From: Nodularia sphaerocarpa UHCC 0038
GTDB taxonomy: Bacteria; Cyanobacteriota; Cyanobacteriia; Cyanobacteriales; Nostocaceae
Direction of reading: 5' to 3'
DNA length: 64,000 nucleotides
Assembly (NCBI RefSeq): GCF_022376295.1
Contig: NZ_CP060140.1
Location: 562,356 to 626,355 of the forward strand
Shown one piece after another: positions 25,594-32,891 of this stretch. The notes under the pieces are model-generated. The model was not told the DNA's origin. It saw only the letters and a program-made list of their open reading frames with translations, and did not search any database. A program made the translations under genes and the position numbers. Every line of letters begins with the position of its first letter. The stretch's first letter is position 1.

Positions 25594-26304
25594 TTACGAA
25601 TTATGGGCAAATTGCTCTACTAATTGCCAAAGTTCGAGGGGGACTGGACGGTTAGCGCTCTGGCGTTCGTGGGCATATTGAATTAACATCTTTGCTAAGT
25701 CGGGGTTAGCACGAATACCAAGATTCTGAATTAAATGTAGCGGACTGCCGACAAATAGGGCTTTTAACACCATTTGGTTCCATGCTAGTGTGTTAAGATA
25801 CTGGGCTGGGTAGGGATTTCGTAAGGCGATCGCCTCAAAAACTGCAACCATATTACTGCGAACTCCCTCAGCCGCCCGTTTTTGTAATTGTTCTGGGTAA
25901 GGTAACAGAGGTAAAGCTTGATACAGTGTTATTAATTCTCCCATGTCAGCAGTTGTAAATACTTGCTCTAGGGCGTGTAAATATTTTTCTCGATCATCTT
26001 GCGGGAGAGCCAATACTAATAATGTCCGCGCGGCTTGATCTACGCTCCAATGACCAGGACACCAGCCAACTTCCATGACTGCGGCGGCTTTTAAGTCTTT
26101 TGGATTAAGCTCTAGCTGCTGTTTACCTAGATAACGGGATACCCCACTGAAGGATGTAAAAAACTCGCGTCCCAGATTACCGCTTCTAATTTGCTCTCTT
26201 TTTTCATCTAGCCAACTCAGCGCTTCTGAAGTAACTTTTTGTGATACCCAATGCCGGAGTAAGCTAGTAATACTGGTTTGCTTTAAATGAATTACAGCAG
26301 ACAT
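25594..26304 (-). CDS. eboA: EboA domain-containing protein
   Basis: A 236-aa, helix-rich soluble protein with no known catalytic motif. It shows the EboA-specific stretches WLDEKREQIRSGNLGREFFTSFSG and MEVGWCPGHWSVDQAARTLLVL, and helical repeats further on (GELITLYQALPLLPYPEQL, RNPYPAQYLNTLAWNQMVLKALFVGSPL) that suggest a HEAT-like or scaffolding fold. First gene of the ebo block, downstream of scyF with a repeat-filled gap of about 250 bp. Biochemical role unknown. Confidence 0.92.
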   Translation of the reverse strand: MSAVIHLKQTSITSLLRHWVSQKVTSEALSWLDEKREQIRSGNLGREFFTSFSGVSRYLGKQQLELNPKDLKAAAVMEVGWCPGHWSVDQAARTLLVLALPQDDREKYLHALEQVFTTADMGELITLYQALPLLPYPEQLQKRAAEGVRSNMVAVFEAIALRNPYPAQYLNTLAWNQMVLKALFVGSPLHLIQNLGIRANPDLAKMLIQYAHERQSANRPVPLELWQLVEQFAHNS

Positions 26305-26395
26305 AATTACTATTTCAATAATTTTTATTCTTTCCCTGATTCAATTTTGAATTTACAGCTATTTTCAGGTAAATAGACCACAAACCGACCTCGCT

Positions 26396-26472
26396 TCCAT
26401 TCCTCTCTCCTGCAAGGAGAGAGGCTTTGATTGACCCCCCTTCCCTACAAGGGAAGGGGCTGGGGGTTAGGT
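26396..26472. repeat. Intergenic hairpin repeat upstream of eboA
   Basis: Two adjoining hairpins, CCTCTCTCCTGCAAGGAGAGAGG and CCCTTCCCTACAAGGGAAGGG, followed by CTGGGGGTTAGG. The family recurs at 55309-55343 and in the 36.1-kb element. In the gap between scyF and eboA it could reduce read-through. Confidence 0.6.
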
Positions 26473-26552
26473 CTAATAATTCTGGTTCAAATACATAAAA
26501 ACTGCTGTAAAACTTCAAATCAAATCAGGGAAAGATTATGGTTGCAAAATGA

Positions 26553-27749
26553 TTAAACAGAAGTGATTTCAGATTTTCTCCCTAAACAGATGAGACTTTT
26601 TTTCTGCCTATTTTTCCGCAACTGCACAACACTAGCCCCAATACCGAATATTCCCAGACCTAAGATTGAAGCAGGTTCAGGTACTTTAGCAGCCCGTTCT
26701 ACTGATAAGACTTGAATACGACCTTGGAAAAAATCGCCGACATAAACTTTACCATCGTCGTAGTGTAAGCCAGCAGTCCAGTTAAATTTGCCTGGTTCAA
26801 GGTCGATGGGGTCGCCATAGGGAGTTGTTCCGCCTAAAGCTCTAGGTATCGGTGGTGGTACAACTTCACCAGAGGCGTTGAGGGTTGGTCCGCCAAAGGT
26901 AGTTAAGAAGTTACCGTCTTTGTCGAAGACTTGAACGCGGCTATTTTGAGAATCTGCGACATAAATATTTTCGTATTCGTCCAAATCAATGCCGATTGGC
27001 TCTTTAAATTGTCCGGGTTCTGAGCCAGTAGAGCCAAAGGCAAAGAGAAAATCACCATCTGAGTCTAAAACTTGAATGCGTCCATTGTACTGGTCGTTAA
27101 CATAAATTCTACCAGTTGTGTCGGAGATAATTAAACCTCCTGGCCCTAAAAATTGACCGGGTTCACTACCAGGACTGCCAATGGTTTTAATTTGTTCGCC
27201 TTCTGGATTATATACTTTGATAATGTCAGCGCTAAAGTCACTCACATATAAGTTACCAGATGCATCAAAGTCCATTCCTCCAGGTCCAAAGAAGAATCTA
27301 TCTTCTACTGGTCCACTAAAGGAAGCATAGGATGTTTTATAGTTACCTTCGGCATCGAATACGTTAATTCGGCTGTTGAAAACATCACCTACGTGCATAT
27401 CTCCGGTGATGGGGTTAAATCTGAGGTCGGCTGGTTCGTCGAACTGTCCAGGACCTGAACCTGTGCTACCAATGCCTTTAATATAGTTGCCTTCGCTATC
27501 GAAGACATCAACGCGGTCAATACCTCGACCATTACTGACGAAGATGTTCCCAGTAGAGTCTTGTACTCCTATGCCTTGGGGAACAGTTATTACTCCGGGA
27601 ACACCAGGAAAATCACCATCGGTAAAGGTAGCAGGTCTACCTATACTCGTTTCGTATTTTAAACTTAAGGCTTCGGCTGTATTTATTGCTGCTAGTGTCA
27701 TAAATCCAGCGCTAGCAAGGGCGATTGAGAGTTGTTTGACTAATGTCAT
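26553..27749 (-). CDS. scyF: ScyF: exported NHL-repeat beta-propeller protein with PEP-CTERM tail
   Basis: A 398-aa periplasmic protein of the scytonemin pathway. It begins with a signal peptide (MTLVKQLSIALASAGFMTLA, cleavage after AEA). The body is a six-bladed NHL propeller with repeats such as GSTGSGPGQFDEP, GSPGSEPGQFLGP and GSTGSEPGQFKEP. The C-terminus is a PEP-CTERM sorting signal (VPEPASILGLGIFGIGASV followed by RKNRQKK). I use the ATG at 27749, which has an AGGAG site 10 nt upstream. A frame open to 27902 only translates a 72-bp duplicated leader. ScyF is proposed to act on the periplasmic part of scytonemin assembly together with ScyD and ScyE. Confidence 0.92.
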   Translation of the reverse strand: MTLVKQLSIALASAGFMTLAAINTAEALSLKYETSIGRPATFTDGDFPGVPGVITVPQGIGVQDSTGNIFVSNGRGIDRVDVFDSEGNYIKGIGSTGSGPGQFDEPADLRFNPITGDMHVGDVFNSRINVFDAEGNYKTSYASFSGPVEDRFFFGPGGMDFDASGNLYVSDFSADIIKVYNPEGEQIKTIGSPGSEPGQFLGPGGLIISDTTGRIYVNDQYNGRIQVLDSDGDFLFAFGSTGSEPGQFKEPIGIDLDEYENIYVADSQNSRVQVFDKDGNFLTTFGGPTLNASGEVVPPPIPRALGGTTPYGDPIDLEPGKFNWTAGLHYDDGKVYVGDFFQGRIQVLSVERAAKVPEPASILGLGIFGIGASVVQLRKNRQKKSLICLGRKSEITSV

Positions 27750-27893
27750 CTGAGTTAAGCTCCTGGGGAATGGGTGGAGACGCGATGAATCGCGTCTGTA
27801 CAAATTTGGGGTGTAGTAGAACTGAGTTAAGCTTCTGGGGAATGGGTGGAGACGCGATGAATCGCGTCTGTACAAGTTGGGGAGCAAGAAGGG
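27750..27893. repeat. 72-bp tandem duplication with hairpins in the scyF leader
   Basis: Two copies (27750-27821 and 27822-27893) start CTGAGTTAAGC and share GGGGAATGGGTGGAGACGCG. Each holds an inverted repeat AGACGCGAT-GA-ATCGCGTCT. The copy nearest the gene carries the Shine-Dalgarno AGGAG; the other reads AGAAG. This is followed by AATGACT heptamers (27900-27921) reaching into the scyE stop. Confidence 0.85.
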
Positions 27894-27912
27894 AACCACC
27901 AATGACTAATGA

Positions 27913-29238
27913 CTAATGACTAAATTTGCGTTTGCGTTTTGCTAGAGAAGTGGTGCTGAATGCTGCTGCGGCGATCAGACCTAGTACAGTCGTGGGTTCG
28001 GGAACTTTCTTCGCGCTCAGATCAATTTTGATCAGTTGTCCTGTTCCTGAGAGTCTGGAATTATTTGAGGTATATAAATTGCCATCAGGACCAAAGGTTA
28101 AGCCGGAAGCTAGCTCTAGTCCATCTCCACTCCAGATAGTGGTGCGATCGCCATTAGGAGCTATTTTGATCACAGAACCACCAACATCACCGATGATATT
28201 ACCGCCCTGTTCGATGGCTTTCCATTCTGACTGATCAAGGTGTTGCAATGCATACAAATTGCCTTCAGGGTCGTATGCCACGCCTGTCAGTTGTGTAAAA
28301 CCATCAGCAAGGGTTTCTATTGATAAATCATCAGGGTTAACTTTATGAATACGTGCTTCACCTTCTGGATAAGGAAAATAAGTAAATTCGCTGACTGTTA
28401 AACTCCCATCGGGTGCGATCGCAATACCTGTGGGTACTGATTGGTTTGATACCGGAAGACCATTAGATGCACTTGTAAAACCTGGGGGTAATTCCGCCCC
28501 GCCGGTTGGGTCTACTATCCCCTCTGGAAGAGTCGGGAATTCGAGTTGATCTGCTGATATGAGTTTCTCTGGGAATTTGGCTACGTTCTGAATACCACTA
28601 CCATCAAGTCCCACGGAATATATTGTGTTTCCGCCCCCATCAACAACGTAAGCTATATCATCCAGAATTGTGAAGGCATAAGGGTTACTAATTACATCAC
28701 TACCATCAGGATTATTTTGGAATTCATAGTCGGCAAAATCGGCAATACTTGTGAGTGATTTCGTTTCTAAGTCTACTTGATATAATTGTCCCAGTAAGGG
28801 GGCGTTTAATGGATCTTCTCGCGTGTTGGGATTCCCCGCATAGCCGTATAAAAGATACGCGTTGCCTTGGGAATCAAATTTAAAGTCCGCAGGACCAGCC
28901 GCTTGTTCTCCAAAAGGAGTTAATGCTAAAGATGGGAGATTCGGGATGACGGTTTCTGTTTTCCCGTCTGGAGTAATTTTGAGCAGGGAAGCAGTATCAC
29001 CAGAACATAAAGGTATATATTGGGCGCTAGGTGATGGTACACAACTTCCGTCTTTTCCATCGCCCCCGGAACCACTCTCTGTTAAATAAATACTGCCGTC
29101 AGGAGCAAAGTCAAAATTTCGCGGATTATTCAGACCGTCGGCAATTACTGATAGAGTGGCGGCTGATGCTGCTTTGGTAGTAGCTACAGTGGCAATACAA
29201 AGAGTTAAAAAAGTCAGAGTAAATGACTTGAGTTTCAT
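27913..29238 (-). CDS. scyE: ScyE: exported propeller-like protein with PEP-CTERM tail
   Basis: A 441-aa paralogue of ScyD, assigned as ScyE by gene order. Signal peptide at residues 1-27 (MKLKSFTLTFLTLCIATVAT, cleavage after ASA). The body has repeated beta-propeller strands of the type FAPDGSIYLTESGSGG, IAPDGSLTVSEF, DPEGNLYALQHL and FGPDGNLYTSNNSR. It ends with PEP-CTERM VPEPTTVLGLIAAAAFSTTS and basic KRKRKFSH. The N-terminal third has Cys pairs (DGSCVPSP, YIPLCSG) that could be a substrate of disulfide formation. In N. punctiforme ScyE is required for pigment formation after the monomer stage. Confidence 0.92.
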   Translation of the reverse strand: MKLKSFTLTFLTLCIATVATTKAASAATLSVIADGLNNPRNFDFAPDGSIYLTESGSGGDGKDGSCVPSPSAQYIPLCSGDTASLLKITPDGKTETVIPNLPSLALTPFGEQAAGPADFKFDSQGNAYLLYGYAGNPNTREDPLNAPLLGQLYQVDLETKSLTSIADFADYEFQNNPDGSDVISNPYAFTILDDIAYVVDGGGNTIYSVGLDGSGIQNVAKFPEKLISADQLEFPTLPEGIVDPTGGAELPPGFTSASNGLPVSNQSVPTGIAIAPDGSLTVSEFTYFPYPEGEARIHKVNPDDLSIETLADGFTQLTGVAYDPEGNLYALQHLDQSEWKAIEQGGNIIGDVGGSVIKIAPNGDRTTIWSGDGLELASGLTFGPDGNLYTSNNSRLSGTGQLIKIDLSAKKVPEPTTVLGLIAAAAFSTTSLAKRKRKFSH

Positions 29239-29353
29239 ACTTTTAGGGATTGATAGTTGGTAATTTGTAGAAATTTTTATGACAAGGAATGTCTTGCCTT
29301 AGTGGTATTCAGGGTAAACACTGGTATTAATTGAAAAGTTTTTATCTGAGCGC

Positions 29354-30616
29354 TCAGACTTGATGAAGGGGTTTGCGGCGGTTACTCTTTCGCAACCAAA
29401 TAAAACCTAAAGCGCTGAGAGTTAATACACCTAATGCAGAGTTAGGTTCAGGAACAGACTGGATATGATCAATGCGGATAATTTGTCCTTCTCCTGGGCG
29501 ATCGCCTCGGTTGGCTATATACACAGCACCATCTGGACTAATTGTCAAGGCACTAGGCGATTCTAATCCGTTACCACTGAGAATCGTGGTGCGATCGCCA
29601 TCGGGAGCGATTTTAATCAAAGCACCATCTTGATTACCTTTCCAGCCTGACTCGTTAGCATACTGCAAAGCATACAAATTACCATCTTGATCAAATTCCA
29701 AGTCCATCAGTTGGGTAAAACCCTCTGCATAAATTGTTGGTATACCATCATCACCAAGGCGATAGATGTTTGCTCCTCCTTCTGGAAATGGAAACCCTGT
29801 ATATTCACTGATATAGTAGGCTCCATCTAGTCCTTTAGCTATACCTGTTGGGACTGATTGAATACTCACCTCTAATGGTGGTGCTTCAGTCTGAGTGGGA
29901 ACTTGTTCCGGTTCATTCGATGGGGTCAACGAAGGTGGAAAGACTGGATTCGTTAATGTTTGTGTGGGAAGTACGGTCAAAGCTTGCAAATCCGACCCAT
30001 CTGTATTAACACGTAATAAATCATTAGCGGCTGAATCAACTGTCACAAGTTGATTACCATCTATTAAAATTTTTAAGGGATTGCTATTCAGATCATCGCC
30101 ATCCGGATTGTTAACGAGTTCATAGTTAGATATATCTGCAATACTCCTCCAGGAATTGCTCTCAAAATCAGGAACGATGATTGTTCCTAGGCCAGTTTCA
30201 CCCAAACTCTCTCGATAGGTGGGATTAGTTCCATACCCCAGCAGTACATAAGGCTGACCGGTAGCATCAAATTGAATATCGCGGGGACCTGCTGCTCTTT
30301 GACCATCTGGTAATGCTAAAGAAGGTAAATCTGTGAGTACAGGCTTAATTTCACCGTTGTCAATGACGCTGACTACACCATTGCTTCCATAGCATAACGG
30401 ATCGCCTTCGCCGCTTGCTGGTGGAACGCAAGCACCATTTCCTCCTGTTCCACTTTCTGTTATATATAGTTTACCGTCGTTGCTAAAACTAAGACCACCT
30501 GGATTATTCAGATTATCGGCGATGACTGTAAAGGATGCTGCTTCTGCTGCTTTTATTCCCGATAAGGCAGTGATACAAAGACTAACAAGGGTAATAGTAA
30601 TCTGCTTGATTTTCAT
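29354..30616 (-). CDS. scyD: ScyD: exported propeller-like protein with PEP-CTERM tail
   Basis: A 420-aa paralogue of ScyE placed directly after scyC. Signal peptide MKIKQITITLVSLCITALSG with AEA cleavage at about residue 27. Repeated propeller strands include FSNDGKLYITESGTGG, FDQDGNLYALQYAN and ISPDGAVYIANRGD. The Cys pair (NGACVPPA, DPLCYG) matches ScyE. The C-terminus is PEP-CTERM VPEPNSALGVLTLSALGFIW followed by RKSNRRK. The periplasmic location is expected from the signal peptide. ScyD is a member of the core set scyA-F; its loss is known to have a mild effect compared with the others. Confidence 0.92.
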   Translation of the reverse strand: MKIKQITITLVSLCITALSGIKAAEAASFTVIADNLNNPGGLSFSNDGKLYITESGTGGNGACVPPASGEGDPLCYGSNGVVSVIDNGEIKPVLTDLPSLALPDGQRAAGPRDIQFDATGQPYVLLGYGTNPTYRESLGETGLGTIIVPDFESNSWRSIADISNYELVNNPDGDDLNSNPLKILIDGNQLVTVDSAANDLLRVNTDGSDLQALTVLPTQTLTNPVFPPSLTPSNEPEQVPTQTEAPPLEVSIQSVPTGIAKGLDGAYYISEYTGFPFPEGGANIYRLGDDGIPTIYAEGFTQLMDLEFDQDGNLYALQYANESGWKGNQDGALIKIAPDGDRTTILSGNGLESPSALTISPDGAVYIANRGDRPGEGQIIRIDHIQSVPEPNSALGVLTLSALGFIWLRKSNRRKPLHQV

Positions 30617-30681
30617 CGGTTTTGTGCTGTTTTTAAACGCAAAGGAGCGCTGAGGTAACGCAAAGGGGCGCTGAGGTTTTT

Positions 30682-31653
30682 TTAGTGATTGGTTACTAGG
30701 GAGTTTTGAGTTTTTGGTACGTAACTCATTCCTAAGTCGAAGGATTTAAGGTTTCCGGCTTTGGCTTCTAACATCCTTTTAATGTTCATGCTTTCGGCTC
30801 CAAAATCTTCTATTTGCAGTTTTCCGTGGGCGAGGACTTGATCTGTTTTCCAAAATGTGATGCGATGCAATATGAAGCCAGAAGCTTCAGGATCAGCGAA
30901 TGCGTAAGCTGTAGGGATGAGTAGGGCGACGGAACGCTGATAAAATCCGTAGTCTGGATAAAAGTTTTCTTGTTCAAGCAAGTTGTATTTGCTCAAAGTA
31001 TGTAGTCTCAGAGAAATTTTTAGCTTTTGATCATATTCATCTCTGAATTCACCTGATTGGGAAGTAATTTCGCCAAATGGTCTGACTAAGTGCGCCCACT
31101 CATCCATATTCTTCAAGTCTGACAAATACTTGACTCCGATATCCATTGGCGCATCAACATAAATGGTATCGGTATCGATAAAGTGGCGACCTTTAGCTGC
31201 TGTACTACGTCCGGCTTGGCGTTCTAAAATGGCTTTGAGAGAACGAGTCTCGGAAGTATGTACAGTGTGAATCCCCTGCATAATCATCGGAGTTTGTCGT
31301 TTGGGATCGACAAAGCTTAACCAATGGAAGTACACACCTTTTTCGTCTGTTTCTGGATCAATGTAGCTGGGAGGAAACAGTAAAACTGGATAGACTTGGA
31401 AGTAGTTATTATACTCAAATCCGCAGTGCCATTCAATGCCATAAAAAAGCGGATTTTCTAGCTTTTTAACATGATAGTAGAGATTTTTATGATAACCTGA
31501 TGCTGTTCCCAGCCAAGTATCTTCATCAATTTGCTCAATCATCCGGCTAAAAAGCGTCCATTCGTCTAAGTTTTTTAAACTGCAAAGATACTCAAAAGCA
31601 GTTTCGGGTGAGGTGGCGATATAAGTTGAGGTTGCAAATGAATTTTTTTCCAT
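30682..31653 (-). CDS. scyC: ScyC: cyclase of scytonemin monomer synthesis
   Basis: Takes the beta-ketoacid made by ScyA and closes it, with loss of CO2, to the tricyclic ketone that is the scytonemin monomer. The 323-aa protein appears to be two related halves: YIATSPETAFEYLCSLKNLDEW at about residue 12 and YVDAPMDIGVKYLSDLKNMDEW at about residue 165, each followed by similar strand and C-terminal helix patterns ending LKAILERQAG and IKRMLEAKAG. This looks like a tandem SRPBCC (START/Bet v1-like) fold. There is no signal peptide, in keeping with a cytoplasmic step. It follows scyB by 30 nt. Confidence 0.93.
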   Translation of the reverse strand: MEKNSFATSTYIATSPETAFEYLCSLKNLDEWTLFSRMIEQIDEDTWLGTASGYHKNLYYHVKKLENPLFYGIEWHCGFEYNNYFQVYPVLLFPPSYIDPETDEKGVYFHWLSFVDPKRQTPMIMQGIHTVHTSETRSLKAILERQAGRSTAAKGRHFIDTDTIYVDAPMDIGVKYLSDLKNMDEWAHLVRPFGEITSQSGEFRDEYDQKLKISLRLHTLSKYNLLEQENFYPDYGFYQRSVALLIPTAYAFADPEASGFILHRITFWKTDQVLAHGKLQIEDFGAESMNIKRMLEAKAGNLKSFDLGMSYVPKTQNSLVTNH

Positions 31654-31683
31654 TTTTCACTCCAAAAAATTAATATTTAGTGA

Positions 31684-32757
31684 TTAAGCAGCAAGTTCTG
31701 GAACTTTGCTATTTTTGGCTTTGATAATCCGGTCTTCTGCTAACCGTTTAGACGCATCGTTTGTACTGATATTTTGCTGTTTAGCAATGTCAAAGATGGC
31801 GAGGAGGGTATCATAAATGTTATGCACTTGTTGAAAGGCTTTTTCTTCGTTATAGCCAATCATTTCGTTGTAAACATTAATCAAACCTCCGGCATTAATT
31901 ACATAATCAGGGCAGTAAGTAATGCCTTTTTGGGTCAGCATTTGACTATGTATTTGTTCATCGCCTAACTGATTATTCGCAGCGCCGGCAATAATTCCCG
32001 CTTTGAGCAGAGGTATTGTTTCACTATTGAGCATTCCCCCTAAAGCACAAGGTGAAAAAATGTCAACGTCAAGAGAATAAATTTCCTTTGTGCTGACAAC
32101 AGTTGCACCAAAAAGTTGTTTTACTTCCTCTGTTTTGGTTGGGTCCACATCGCTGACATAAAGTTTTGCGCCATGCTCATGTAAGTGACGACAGAGATTT
32201 TTACCAACATTTCCCAAGCCTTGGACTGCAACTTTTAATCCCTGAATTTCTTGGCTTTGCCAATGACATTTTACAGCAGCTTTGATGCCTAAAAATACTC
32301 CGAGGGCGGTGACAGGAGCCGGACCACCTGACTTTTCTGATACGCCAACAACATATTTGGTTTCTTTACGAATTGAGCGGACATCTTCAGGGGTAAGATT
32401 CACATCTTGTCCGGTAATAAAACGTCCATTCAGACTTTCGATAAAACGTCCATAAGCTCTCAGAAGTTCCTCGGTTTTTTGTGCTGGGTCAGCAATAATC
32501 ACTGCTTTACCACCACCAGCCGGGATGTTAGCACAAGCGGCTTTATAAGTCATACCACGACTGAGGCGCAGCGCATCTTTTAAAGCAGCTTCTTCATTAA
32601 CATAAGGGAAGAGTCTAGTCGCCCCCATTGCTGGCCCTAGAGTTCGATCATGAATAGCAATAATCGCCTTGATATCGGGATTTCTGCCATGACAAAATAA
32701 AACCTGTTCATGACCCATCTCTCTGACAGTTTCAAATAGCAACATTTGCCTTTCCAA
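31684..32757 (-). CDS. scyB: ScyB: tryptophan (leucine-type) dehydrogenase
   Basis: NAD-dependent oxidative deamination of tryptophan to indole-3-pyruvate, the first committed step of scytonemin synthesis. The 357-aa protein belongs to the Glu/Leu/Phe/Val dehydrogenases: catalytic Lys in ANIPAGGGKAVI, Asp in TGQDVNLTPED, Rossmann motif VQGLGNVGKNLC, and AGAANNQLGDE. The start at 32757 (MERQMLLFETV) may alternatively be the Met at position 5. Upstream, 32820-32882 holds AATCCAAA heptamer repeats separating it from scyA. Confidence 0.95.
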   Translation of the reverse strand: MERQMLLFETVREMGHEQVLFCHGRNPDIKAIIAIHDRTLGPAMGATRLFPYVNEEAALKDALRLSRGMTYKAACANIPAGGGKAVIIADPAQKTEELLRAYGRFIESLNGRFITGQDVNLTPEDVRSIRKETKYVVGVSEKSGGPAPVTALGVFLGIKAAVKCHWQSQEIQGLKVAVQGLGNVGKNLCRHLHEHGAKLYVSDVDPTKTEEVKQLFGATVVSTKEIYSLDVDIFSPCALGGMLNSETIPLLKAGIIAGAANNQLGDEQIHSQMLTQKGITYCPDYVINAGGLINVYNEMIGYNEEKAFQQVHNIYDTLLAIFDIAKQQNISTNDASKRLAEDRIIKAKNSKVPELAA

Positions 32758-32829
32758 GATTTATTTTCGGATAATTTCAAGTCATTAAATGCCAATCAAA
32801 TAATTTTAGATTTTAGATTGCCAATTTTA

Positions 32830-32882
32830 GATTTAAATTGAAAAAATCCTTTAATCCAAAATCCAAAATCCAAAATCCAAAA
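32830..32882. repeat. AATCCAAA heptamer repeat between scyA and scyB
   Basis: Tandem units of ATCCAAA (four copies at 32854-32882) with related TAGATTT units before them. The same short repeat type occurs at 39644-39680 and 63205-63303. Confidence 0.7.
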
Positions 32883-32891
32883 TTGGCACGG

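Noticed and set aside
26315..26518. Small minus-strand gene upstream of eboA
   Set aside because: The frame mostly translates hairpin repeats shared with other intergenic regions.
27750..27902. N-terminal extension of scyF by 51 codons
   Set aside because: The added residues translate a duplicated 72-bp non-coding leader; the ATG at 27749 is followed by a proper signal peptide and preceded by AGGAG.
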